Below are positions 26,639 through 34,451 of a stretch of DNA of 64,000 nucleotides, one piece after another (position 1 is the first letter of the stretch; the number at the start of each line of letters is the position of its first letter). The translations under genes and the position numbers were made by a program. A model generated the notes under the pieces. It had not been told where the DNA came from. It did not search any database and saw only the letters and a list, made by a program, of their open reading frames with translations. Origin of the DNA: Lachnospiraceae bacterium (GTDB taxonomy: Bacteria > Bacillota > Clostridia > Lachnospirales > Lachnospiraceae); the NCBI GenBank assembly GCA_017556805.1, contig JAFYMC010000018.1:62001-126000 (forward strand), in the 5' to 3' direction.

Positions 26639-27340
26639 TTATCGATTTCCTCCGGAATTTGTCTGCATCACCGCCGGAATCCCCGGTCTTCTGCTCCTAT
26701 AGCTTTGTTCCAATATGTGTTTTTCCAACAACGTTCCGCCAACCACACACACTAAGAAAATCAACACTGCTGCCCATACCGGTACATGAATCCATTTTGT
26801 AAATATCCAAGCCCTATCCCAGCTGATTGTTATCATATACATAATCCATACCGCAATAAACATCGCTTTCGAACAGGTGCTGATTGCAGATACCAGATAT
26901 CCGGCACCCCATACAAGCAAAAACACCTCTACTCTTGCATACTCCCGATACCCCATTCCTACCAGGCAAATTCTGGAAATCAAACACGGAACAAACACCA
27001 CAAGAAAGATAATCACACGATTGAAAAGCACACCTTTCACTGCTACACTTTTTGCCAACTTAGAGCCGCACAGCCATTTCCCCATATTGGAAAGAATCGT
27101 CTTTCCGCTCCCGTATATGGAATAGAACAAGAAGCACATCGCAGAAAATCCTCCGGTTGTGTAGCTACTGGTTCGGTTCCTCATATAGGCGGAATCTCTT
27201 CCGTCAAAGAAAAACCATTCTCCCCAATACGCCAGTACCAAAAAGAATCCTAAAAAGATCAGCGAACATCCGCAAATCCATCGAAACTTTCCGTTATGTC
27301 CCCACATCAACTTCATCGTACGTTTCCATTCACTCATCAT
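26639..27340 (-). CDS. ABC exporter-associated membrane protein
   Basis: 233 residues, five to six membrane helices, starting M-MSEWKRTMKLMW. Two consecutive ATGs (27340 and 27337) follow AGGAGG at five and eight bases; either may be used. It lies ten bases after the 194-residue membrane gene. The basic C-terminal tail (RSRRPG) is probably cytoplasmic. Role: permease component of the neighbouring ATPase, inferred from operon order. Confidence 0.68.
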   Translation of the reverse strand: MMSEWKRTMKLMWGHNGKFRWICGCSLIFLGFFLVLAYWGEWFFFDGRDSAYMRNRTSSYTTGGFSAMCFLFYSIYGSGKTILSNMGKWLCGSKLAKSVAVKGVLFNRVIIFLVVFVPCLISRICLVGMGYREYARVEVFLLVWGAGYLVSAISTCSKAMFIAVWIMYMITISWDRAWIFTKWIHVPVWAAVLIFLVCVVGGTLLEKHILEQSYRSRRPGIPAVMQTNSGGNR

Positions 27341-27349
27341 AGACGCCTC

Positions 27350-27934
27350 CTAATCCTCCGTTTCCCAAAGCTTCCGGACAAACCGATATAATAATACCTG
27401 TATCATACCAACCACAACTACAGTTCCTCCGCAAAGAAGCGGTGTAATATCAAGGGCCGGCACAAAGATAAATACTGCGGCAAATGCGATTTCAAGCATC
27501 CACCAGACATACGGCACACAGGCCATAATTCTGGATGCCGGCATGTAAATGAGAAAAAACACCACCATTGCAAACGGTAATAACGTCTCGCTGAATTCAT
27601 TTCGGAAAATCAGCCCTACCGCAAGCAATACAGCAAGCACCGCCACACAAAACAAATCAAGCCACAAAATACGCTTCTGTTCCTTTTCCCACGCATGGGT
27701 CATACTGCGGTAAAACCGGGTTGCACCGTCCTTCCGCAATACAATCTGAAACCGTTCTCTTTGCAGTATCAGAAATACCATCTGTAACAACACAAACGCC
27801 ATACGGTAGCACATTTCAAACACACTACACTCGGGCAACACCAGATAAAACATCCATCCGCAAAAGCCGACTAGTATTCCGAATGCCAGAAACGCCCACC
27901 GCTGTTTCCACAAACTCCAACAAAGCTCCCTCAT
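27350..27934 (-). CDS. Six-helix membrane protein of the ABC operon
   Basis: 194 residues with paired hydrophobic helices (AFLAFGILVGFCGWMFYLVL, FCVAVLAVLLAVGLIF, FAMVVFFLIYMP, VWWMLEIAFAAVFIFV, PLLCGGTVVVVGMIQVLLY). It starts 12 bases after the ATPase stop with AGGAGG upstream. No family recognised with certainty; position suggests the transmembrane part of the exporter. Confidence 0.65.
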   Translation of the reverse strand: MRELCWSLWKQRWAFLAFGILVGFCGWMFYLVLPECSVFEMCYRMAFVLLQMVFLILQRERFQIVLRKDGATRFYRSMTHAWEKEQKRILWLDLFCVAVLAVLLAVGLIFRNEFSETLLPFAMVVFFLIYMPASRIMACVPYVWWMLEIAFAAVFIFVPALDITPLLCGGTVVVVGMIQVLLYRFVRKLWETED

Positions 27935-27945
27935 ACTGTCTCCTC

Positions 27946-28830
27946 CTAGGAATTCTGCTGCTCCGCATACCGAAGCAAGAAAATACTGAGTTGCTGCAAG
28001 TTCGGCGTCTCCACCACAGCACCCGCTGCTTCTAACGTTTCTCTTTCCTCTGCCTTTGCAAAGCCGAAACAGGTGCTCATATTCCGATCCTCTACCATAA
28101 GACTTCTCTTAACCGTATCAAAGGTAGCCTTTTCCCCGGAAACCAGGAGATAACGCTCGCACAAATCACTCACAAATCCGGACTCAATCACGGCACCGTT
28201 ATACATCAAAACCGCATAGTCTGTCACGTTCTCCATGTCTGCAATGTTGTGTGTGGAGAACACAATCGTCTTCTCTCCGTCCCCCTCTTCCAGATACTCT
28301 CTGAACTGTCCGCAGAGGCGGTCACGCATGAGCGGATCCAGATTAGAGCCCGGCTCGTCAAGCACCAGAAGCTCCGTATCCCTGGCAAACACCGCCGCCA
28401 GACAAAGGCGGATACGGTTACCGTCGGACATCTTCATCAGAGTCTGACTTCTTTCTCCCTCCTGTGCCACACCATACTTCTCGCAAAGCTCCCAGTAACG
28501 AATCTCATCAAATCCGTTAAAACCAAGCTTGTTAGCCACTGCCACATCAAACGGGGGCCAGCTCATCGGATACATTCCCTGTGCTGCCAGATAGCCGATG
28601 CGTTCCTTCGTCTCTCCCTCTTCAATATCCGTAATCTCACCGAAGTAGGTAACCTCACCCTTACTCGGTGCAATAATTCCGCAAATCGTATCCAAAAGCG
28701 TCGTCTTACCGGCACCGTTTGCTCCGATTAACGCCGTGGAAAATCCCTTCGGAATCTCCAAATCCACCGGTCCCAACGTAAACTTCTTATACTTTTTTAC
28801 CAATCCCTTTGTAACTATTACACTATCCAT
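27946..28830 (-). CDS. ABC transporter ATP-binding protein (YtrB-like)
   Basis: 294 residues. Walker A is GANGAGKTTLL, Walker B LLVLDEPGSNLDP, switch His in FSTHNIADMENV. The signature is atypical: MSDGNRIRLCLA in place of LSGGQ. The ~70-residue C-terminal extension follows the usual pattern of antibiotic or lipid exporters of this type. Start at 28830: GAGGAG is six bases upstream and lies inside the end of the GntR gene, so translation may be coupled. It energises the three membrane proteins that follow. Confidence 0.87.
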   Translation of the reverse strand: MDSVIVTKGLVKKYKKFTLGPVDLEIPKGFSTALIGANGAGKTTLLDTICGIIAPSKGEVTYFGEITDIEEGETKERIGYLAAQGMYPMSWPPFDVAVANKLGFNGFDEIRYWELCEKYGVAQEGERSQTLMKMSDGNRIRLCLAAVFARDTELLVLDEPGSNLDPLMRDRLCGQFREYLEEGDGEKTIVFSTHNIADMENVTDYAVLMYNGAVIESGFVSDLCERYLLVSGEKATFDTVKRSLMVEDRNMSTCFGFAKAEERETLEAAGAVVETPNLQQLSIFLLRYAEQQNS

Positions 28831-28840
28831 TTTTCTCTCC

Positions 28841-29209
28841 TCACTCCGCATGATCTAACACGGTAATCAAATCTTTCACTTCTTCTACGGTCATTCCGAT
28901 TGTCTTTGCAGCTTCTAACGCCTCCAACAGGTGGTCTTCCACTTCTCTGAGTCTTTGTTCCCGTATCATGGCGGTATCCTGGGGATTTACTACAAAGCCT
29001 TTGCCCTGTACCGAAGTCACCAAGCCCTCCGCGCAAAGCTCTTCATAGGCCTTCATGGTGGTAATCACACTGATTTTCAAATCCTTTGCCAGTCCTCTAA
29101 TACTGGGCAGATACTCTCCCGCAGTAAGCTTCCCGCTAAGAATCTCTTCCTTTAACTGCATCGCTATTTGCTTATAAATCGGAATTTCTGAGTTTTGCAG
29201 AATCTTCAT
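28841..29209 (-). CDS. GntR-family repressor, YtrA type (ABC operon 1)
   Basis: 122 residues: winged helix with IPIYKQIAMQLKEEILSGKL, YLPSIRGLAKDLKISV and a wing GLVTSVQGKGFVV, then a short helical dimerisation tail. No ligand-binding domain, as in YtrA regulators of ABC exporters that respond to cell-wall stress. It is first in its operon, and palindromes overlapping the promoter just upstream suggest autoregulation. Confidence 0.88.
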   Translation of the reverse strand: MKILQNSEIPIYKQIAMQLKEEILSGKLTAGEYLPSIRGLAKDLKISVITTMKAYEELCAEGLVTSVQGKGFVVNPQDTAMIREQRLREVEDHLLEALEAAKTIGMTVEEVKDLITVLDHAE

Positions 29210-29230
29210 AAGATACCTCCTGTTCCCATA

Positions 29231-29253
29231 CTGTTTATATACGATATAAACAG
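29231..29253 (-). promoter_or_regulatory. Operator palindrome 1 for the GntR regulator
   Basis: Perfect 10-bp arms CTGTTTATAT and ATATAAACAG with a 3-base centre, placed over the transcription start region just after the -10 box. Confidence 0.75.
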
Positions 29254-29280
29254 TATATACTGTTATAAACAGTTTGTCAA
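29252..29280 (-). promoter_or_regulatory. Promoter of GntR/ABC operon 1, with operator 2 between its boxes
   Basis: Minus strand TTGACA (29275-29280), 17-base spacer, TATACT (29252-29257). A second palindrome, ACTGTT-ATA-AACAGT (29259-29273), fills the spacer. A repressor bound at either site would block RNA polymerase. Confidence 0.85.
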
Positions 29281-29303
29281 CACAATTTTATTATTTTTTC
29301 ATA

Positions 29304-29334
29304 GAACAAAAAAAATCGCCGTACCTACGATTTT
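29304..29334 (-). terminator. Terminator facing out of the DUF3800 gene
   Basis: Minus-strand stem AAAATCG/CGATTTT (29328-29334 with 29312-29318), nine-base loop, then a run of U. It is about 250 bases after the DUF3800 stop and shields the GntR promoter. Confidence 0.55.
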
Positions 29335-29581
29335 CACCATAACTACGACAACACGATTTACGCGTATTCTTCTATGTTATAAAACACTACCGACAGCATA
29401 AGCCATCATAAAATCAAATATGGGCGCTACCATACCAGCGACTACCACACAGGCAGCTTATGTTTCAAAGATTCACACACTGATATGGGTTTACACACCC
29501 ATAAATAATTCCTTATTCCACTTTGATGATAGCATACACAAATAACAAAGTCAATAGATTATATGCAATTTCCGCCTGCAT
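29335..29581. other. AT-rich stretch without a convincing gene
   Basis: No supported coding region. A short hairpin (ATGGGT/ACCCAT, about 29485-29502) and a 41-codon plus-strand frame starting at 29420 without a ribosome site are present. The base composition is more AT-rich than the flanking genes and continues into the DUF3800 gene. Confidence 0.5.
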
Positions 29582-30247
29582 CTACGCCCCAAAGAATTCC
29601 CACGGAAATTTTTCAGCCCGATACAACTTAGGGCAAAGGATATCATGATAGATAGAATTCTCAAATTCATAATACGTATACACTGCATTTGCAACATAAT
29701 CCGCAGCCTGAACAACATACGCATCTCCGGCATCCGAATCGAAATAAACAACATTCAAATCAAGTCTATAATCTCTCTCATAATTAAAATATAGCTTGAT
29801 ATAATCCGTAAACGAATTCTTAGAAGTAATTTTCGTAGTTTTATTATCACATAATAGATTAATCCTTGTGCCTTTATCCTTCTCGGTAATTAGATGTGAA
29901 ACTAAAATTTTCATTATATAGTTATAAAAAATGTTTTTATCTTCCAGCAAATAGGGTTTCACATGTTTCAAATCTGCCACAATATAGGATATCTGCACTT
30001 TCTTACTTACAACACTCTCTATAATGTGATGCTTGATACAAGGATATGCATCCTTGGCTTTAATTTCATGAGCATGAGTCAATTTCGTCTCAGGAAACAA
30101 CTCTGCCGCTTTTTTCAATTTTCTTTTCATTATGTTATGCAACGCCTTACATTCCATTGTATCGATGCATGCAATCACAAAAAATCTTCCCGAATTCCCC
30201 AGATTTCCGGATTCATCGAAAATAATACATCTTTCGTTTGTATACAA
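29582..30247 (-). CDS. DUF3800-family protein
   Basis: 221 residues from a TTG start at 30247, five bases after GGGAGG. The family's hallmark is the N-terminal IIFDESGNLG with conserved Asp-Glu-Ser, and the C-terminal VQAADYVANAVYTYYE. Also seen: HAHEIKAKD and INLLCDNKT. DUF3800 proteins are of unknown activity, with conserved acids suggesting a nuclease-like site; they are frequent in mobile and defence regions. A minus-strand TGGTATAAT extended -10 lies directly before the ribosome site. Codon use is AT-rich compared with neighbours, suggesting acquisition by transfer. Confidence 0.78.
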   Translation of the reverse strand: MYTNERCIIFDESGNLGNSGRFFVIACIDTMECKALHNIMKRKLKKAAELFPETKLTHAHEIKAKDAYPCIKHHIIESVVSKKVQISYIVADLKHVKPYLLEDKNIFYNYIMKILVSHLITEKDKGTRINLLCDNKTTKITSKNSFTDYIKLYFNYERDYRLDLNVVYFDSDAGDAYVVQAADYVANAVYTYYEFENSIYHDILCPKLYRAEKFPWEFFGA

Positions 30248-30285
30248 ATTTTCCTCCCATTCTATTATACCAAAAGCACTTACTC

Positions 30286-31191
30286 CTACCACTCATACGG
30301 CGTATTCTGATATACGTAGTAATTCAACCAGTTACTGTAGAGTGCGTTGGCATGGGCACGCCACATAAGCAACGGCTTCTTCTCCGGGTCATTATCCGGA
30401 TAATAGTTTACCGGAATGTCCGGGTTGATACCTTTTGCCACATCGCGCTTGTATTCCTTATCTAACGTCAGACGGTCATACTCCGGATGTCCGAGAACGA
30501 AAATATTTTTTCCGCCCTCTGCAAGCAAAATGAAATAGCCTGCTTCATCGCTTTCCGCAAGTACCGTAAACACGCCACTCTTTTCCACATCTTCCTTGGA
30601 AATGCCGGTGTAGCGGGAATGCGGCGCAAAAAATTCGTCATCAAATCCACGTACCAACGGCTCCTTACGGTTCAGTACACGATGGCGGTATACGCCGGAC
30701 AGTTTCGCAGGAAGCATCTCCTTATGCACACCGTAATGATGGAACAATCCTGCCTGTGCCCCCCAACAAATATGAAGGGTAGAGGTTACATTGGTCTCGG
30801 ACCAGTCCATAATCTGCTTTAATTCTTCCCAATAAGCCACGTCCTCAAATTCCATCTGCTCCACCGGCGCACCGGTGATAATGAGGCCGTCAAACTTCTT
30901 TTCCTTCACATCCTCAAAGGTCATATAAAATTGTTCCAAATGGCTCAGAGGCGTATTGGTTCCCACATAACTCGCTGTCGTCAAAAAGGTTACCTCAATC
31001 TGCAGCGGCGTATTGGAAAAACTACGAAGAAGCTGAAGCTCCGTGTCCTCCTTAAGCGGCATCAGATTTAATACAGCAATACGAAGAGGACGGATGTCCT
31101 GGGTCATCGCCCGGCTCTCGTCCATCACAAAGATGTTCTCCGCTTCCAATATTTTCTTTGCAGGTAAAAAATTGCTTACTTTAACAGGCAT
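30286..31191 (-). CDS. metAA: Homoserine O-acetyltransferase (MetAA type)
   Basis: 301 residues of the MetA fold, first committed step of methionine synthesis. Catalytic Cys142 (HICWGAQ), His235 and Glu237 (LGHPEYD) are in place. Residue 111 is Glu (TGAPVEQM); in this family Glu111 selects acetyl-CoA and Gly111 succinyl-CoA, so this enzyme should use acetyl-CoA despite frequent naming as a succinyltransferase. It starts one base after the ligA stop and is co-transcribed with it. No SAM riboswitch or T-box is seen before it. Confidence 0.9.
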   Translation of the reverse strand: MPVKVSNFLPAKKILEAENIFVMDESRAMTQDIRPLRIAVLNLMPLKEDTELQLLRSFSNTPLQIEVTFLTTASYVGTNTPLSHLEQFYMTFEDVKEKKFDGLIITGAPVEQMEFEDVAYWEELKQIMDWSETNVTSTLHICWGAQAGLFHHYGVHKEMLPAKLSGVYRHRVLNRKEPLVRGFDDEFFAPHSRYTGISKEDVEKSGVFTVLAESDEAGYFILLAEGGKNIFVLGHPEYDRLTLDKEYKRDVAKGINPDIPVNYYPDNDPEKKPLLMWRAHANALYSNWLNYYVYQNTPYEW

Positions 31192-31192
31192 A

Positions 31193-33163
31193 TTATTCTT
31201 CCTTTCCGCCCACCATTGTCAGAAATTCCTCTTCCGTAATGACAGGTACATTTAATTCTTTTGCAGTTTTATTTTTCGAAGATCCCGAAGTGGAATCATT
31301 GTTAATCAAATAGTCAGTCTTCGCGGATACACTGCCGGCCACCTTGCCGCCCCGTTCCTCGATAAAGGCTTTCAGTGCGGAACGACCGTCAAATTCAAAC
31401 ACCTTTCCGGTTATAACAAAGGTTTTTCCGGCAATGGCTGACTCTAAGGTTGCCGCCGGTCGTTCTAAGGTCACAAGTGAGAGCAACTCCTCTGCTTCCG
31501 CCCGGTTCTTTTCATTCGCAAAATACTCCACAAAAGCTTCCGCAATTACTTCTCCGATGCCCTCTACCGTCACCAGTTCCTCCACTGCGGCGTTCATCAC
31601 ACGTTCCAAATCCTCATCAAAAGAACGACAGATAACCTTCGCGGTAGACACGCCGATGTTCGGTACCCCCAGGGCATACAAAACTCTTGCCGGTGTTACG
31701 GTCTTTGCCGCCTCCACGGAAGTAACAAGATTTGCGTAAGACTTTTCGCCAAAGCCTTCCATGGCAGTAATCGTTTCTTTATGGTCGGCCAACCGGAACA
31801 AATCCGCCGCCTTCGTAATAATCTTTTCGTTTAAGAATTTCTCGATGGTGGCCTCTGACAGACCTTCGATATTCATGGCATCCCTGGTCACAAAGTGGGC
31901 AATGGACTTTACCTTCTTTGCCGGGCACTCTGCATTCACACAGTACAGAGACTTTACTTCATTTTCGATTTTAAGGCTTGTCTGCTCCCCGCATACCGGA
32001 CAACACACCGGCGGCTTAGCGGTACCGCTCTTTGTGAGATTTGCCGCAATCTGCGGAATAATCATGTTTGCCTTATATACCTGTATCGTATCTCCGATAC
32101 CGAGAGCCAAGCTTTCCATAATGCTGACGTTATGAATGCTGGCACGGGACACCGTGGTTCCCTCCAACTCCACCGGAGCAAATATTGCCACCGGATTAAT
32201 GAGACCGGTTCTTGACGCACTCCACTCGATTTCAAGAAGCTCCGTCTCCGCGATTTCATCCGCCCACTTAAATGCAATGGAATCCCGCGGAAACTTTGCG
32301 GTTCTGCCGAGACTGTTCGCAAAAGAAATGTCATCAAAGGTCAGCACCAGACCATCCGACGGAAAATCGTTTGCCGGAAGTGCCTCCTCCATCTTACCGA
32401 TTTGTTCTACAACTGTCTCCGGCATTACGAGCACATGCTCCACACAGGTAAATCCCTGCTTTGTAAGGAAATCCATCTGCTCGGTTCTGGTGGTAAACTT
32501 TAAATCGTCCTCCGAAGTTACCAAGGTATAGGCATAAAACAATACCTTTCTTTGTGCCGTAATCTCGTTATTCAACTGACGCACCGTACCGCTGCACAAA
32601 TTTCGCGGATTCTTGTATTTTGCCTCCGCCTCTGCTATCTCCCCGTTAATCCGCTCAAACTCGGAATAGGTGATGATTGCCTCACCTCGTACCGTCAAAC
32701 TTCCCTTATAGGGTATGGTAAGCGGTACATTTTTATATACTTTTACGTTATTTGTAATAATTTCGCCGATTTCGCCGTTTCCCCGGGTAACTCCCTTCAC
32801 CAACTCCCCGTTCTCGTAAGTAAGCACATTGGTCAAACCGTCTAACTTCCAGGAAAGCACACCGGCTCTTCCCTGCAACCAGTCCGCCAGGGAGTCTCTG
32901 TCCTTTGTCTTATCCAAAGACAACATTGGCACAGCATGGGCTTCCTTCGGCAATTCGCTGACAATCTCATAGCCCACCTTTACCGTCGGGCTGTCTGCCA
33001 GTACAATACCGGTTTCTTTCTCTAATGCCACCAATTCATCGTACAAGGCATCATATTCGTAATTGCTCATAATTTCGGAACTATCCTGATAATATGCCTT
33101 TGCCGCCTCTTTCAAAATCCGGTGCAGTTCACGCATACGTTCCATCTGTTTTGTTTCCTCCAT
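31193..33163 (-). CDS. ligA: NAD+-dependent DNA ligase
   Basis: 656 residues in the order Ia domain (Tyr-rich, YYQDSSEIMSNYEYDALYDE), adenylation domain with nucleophile Lys in SWKLDGL, OB fold, zinc finger (CCPVCGE and YCVNAECPA), HhH repeats (MEGFGEKS, GVPNIG, VEGIGEV) and a BRCT domain (GKTFVITGKVFEFDGRSAL). One motif departs from the classical TRGDGxxGEDVT: here it is TRGNGEIGEIIT. Start 33163 has AAGGAGG upstream; the extension to 33223 has none. It follows rluF and precedes metAA. Confidence 0.9.
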   Translation of the reverse strand: MEETKQMERMRELHRILKEAAKAYYQDSSEIMSNYEYDALYDELVALEKETGIVLADSPTVKVGYEIVSELPKEAHAVPMLSLDKTKDRDSLADWLQGRAGVLSWKLDGLTNVLTYENGELVKGVTRGNGEIGEIITNNVKVYKNVPLTIPYKGSLTVRGEAIITYSEFERINGEIAEAEAKYKNPRNLCSGTVRQLNNEITAQRKVLFYAYTLVTSEDDLKFTTRTEQMDFLTKQGFTCVEHVLVMPETVVEQIGKMEEALPANDFPSDGLVLTFDDISFANSLGRTAKFPRDSIAFKWADEIAETELLEIEWSASRTGLINPVAIFAPVELEGTTVSRASIHNVSIMESLALGIGDTIQVYKANMIIPQIAANLTKSGTAKPPVCCPVCGEQTSLKIENEVKSLYCVNAECPAKKVKSIAHFVTRDAMNIEGLSEATIEKFLNEKIITKAADLFRLADHKETITAMEGFGEKSYANLVTSVEAAKTVTPARVLYALGVPNIGVSTAKVICRSFDEDLERVMNAAVEELVTVEGIGEVIAEAFVEYFANEKNRAEAEELLSLVTLERPAATLESAIAGKTFVITGKVFEFDGRSALKAFIEERGGKVAGSVSAKTDYLINNDSTSGSSKNKTAKELNVPVITEEEFLTMVGGKEE

Positions 33164-33236
33164 GGCTTCCTCCTTCTTTGATGCCGTTCCTCCATCCATA
33201 CGTTTCCGGGTCACAAGTGACACAACGCTCTTTTAA

Positions 33237-34160
33237 TTATGCCTTGCGATAACTGTTCGTTCCTCTTCGTTCGGATGCAGGTTTTCCTTCCCTCTCGGCT
33301 CCCGGTCTTACGGACCGTTCCCTCATCGTACGTCCTTCCGTCTCTCCTACCTTCTTTTCCTTCGGAACCGCATAGGTTACACTGCCTTCGCTCTTGGACT
33401 TATCATGAAGCACCGGCGCATTGGAAGACTTCCGAATCATGCTTTGAAGCTCGGAAAGCTCCTGCGGTGTCAGCTTACGATAATCGCCCGTCTTTAAATG
33501 TCCCAACCGGATATTCATGATACGTACTCTCTGTAAGTGCACCACACGATACCCGAAATACTCACACATACGACGAATCTGACGATTCAATCCCTGGGTC
33601 AGGATTACTTTAAAACGATACTTGTCCAAGGCTTCGATTTTACACGGTCTGGTCACGGTATCCAGAATCGGCACACCGCCTGCCATCCCCTGTAAAAACT
33701 CCTTCGTAATCATCTTATTTACCTTAACGATGTATTCCTTCTCATGATAATTTCCCGCACGGAGAATTTTATTTACGATATCACCGTCATTGGTCAACAA
33801 AAGCAAACCTTCCGAATCCTTATCCAGACGACCGATCGGGTAGATACGCTTCCCATAGTTGACAAAATCTACTACATTGTCCGGCTCTCTCTTGTCACTG
33901 GTACACACGATTCCTCTCGGCTTATTCAGTGCCAGAAGCACCAGGTCTTCTTCCTTCTTCAGTTCTTTTCCGTTAAACACTACGGTCTGTCCCGGAAGCA
34001 CCCGGCTTCCCATTACCGCACGTTCTCCGTCGATAAACACCTTGCCGTCTTCGATAAAACCGTCCGCGGCACGCCGGGAACATACTCCCGCATCTGCCAG
34101 ATACTTGTTGATTCTTACACCCTCTACCACTTCATCCGCTGCAAATTTTTTCGCTTTCAT
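33237..34160 (-). CDS. rluF: RluF/RluB-family 23S rRNA pseudouridine synthase
   Basis: 307 residues: S4 domain (about 14-60), catalytic GRLDKDSEGLLLLT with D113, and the RluF-like block LNRQIRRMCEYFGYRV followed by RVRIMNI. A basic, low-complexity tail (about 250-307, rich in Arg, Glu, Ser) follows. The second of two ATGs (34160) is better spaced from AGGAGG. A tRNA terminator lies just before the ribosome site, so the gene is fed either by tRNA read-through or by an unseen promoter. Confidence 0.83.
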   Translation of the reverse strand: MKAKKFAADEVVEGVRINKYLADAGVCSRRAADGFIEDGKVFIDGERAVMGSRVLPGQTVVFNGKELKKEEDLVLLALNKPRGIVCTSDKREPDNVVDFVNYGKRIYPIGRLDKDSEGLLLLTNDGDIVNKILRAGNYHEKEYIVKVNKMITKEFLQGMAGGVPILDTVTRPCKIEALDKYRFKVILTQGLNRQIRRMCEYFGYRVVHLQRVRIMNIRLGHLKTGDYRKLTPQELSELQSMIRKSSNAPVLHDKSKSEGSVTYAVPKEKKVGETEGRTMRERSVRPGAEREGKPASERRGTNSYRKA

Positions 34161-34176
34161 CATTTCCTCCTAATAA

Positions 34177-34212
34177 AGAAAAAGCTTTCCTGTCTTCTAC
34201 CACAGGAAAGCT
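34177..34212 (-). terminator. Intrinsic terminator between tRNA-Arg and rluF
   Basis: Perfect 11-bp stem (34202-34212 with 34183-34193), eight-base loop, then UUUUUC. It ends within 20 bases of the rluF ribosome site. Confidence 0.85.
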
Positions 34213-34262
34213 CAAAAACGTACTGCCCTCCCGGCAAAACGCGTCTACAGTAAAAAAGAAAT

Positions 34263-34335
34263 GCATCTGAAGGGACTCGAACCCCCGCTAACATGGTTCC
34301 GGAAACCATTGCTCTATCCACTGAGCTACAGATGC
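34263..34335 (-). tRNA. tRNA-Arg (anticodon CCG)
   Basis: 73 bases folding as a cloverleaf: acceptor GCATCTG/CAGATGC, D-arm GCTC-AGTGGATA-GAGC, anticodon stem ATGGT/ACCAT with loop TTCCGGA (anticodon CCG, reads CGG), and a T-arm with TTCGAGT loop. The 3-prime CCA is not encoded. Confidence 0.95.
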
Positions 34336-34344
34336 AATACAAAC

Positions 34345-34373
34345 ATTATATCCAATTAACAACATTTGGTCAA
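34345..34373 (-). promoter_or_regulatory. Promoter of tRNA-Arg
   Basis: Minus strand TTGACC (34368-34373), 17-base spacer, TATAAT (34345-34350), ending ten bases before the mature tRNA. Confidence 0.88.
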
Positions 34374-34383
34374 GTAGAAACAG

Positions 34384-34412
34384 TTGATTTTCTTGATTTT
34401 TTTTGGTATGAT
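34384..34412 (+). promoter_or_regulatory. Promoter of the exported protein at 34452
   Basis: TTGATT (34384-34389), 17-base spacer, TATGAT (34407-34412). It is divergent from the tRNA promoter, the two -35 boxes being ten bases apart. Confidence 0.65.
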
Positions 34413-34451
34413 AAATATTGATTGTTAAAAATATACAAAGGAGGGGCTTCC

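Noticed and set aside
29420..29545. 41-codon plus-strand frame before the DUF3800 gene
   Set aside because: No ribosome site or promoter; composition is that of the surrounding AT-rich sequence.
31192..31260. SAM riboswitch or T-box for metA
   Set aside because: metA starts one base after ligA; no leader exists to hold such an element.
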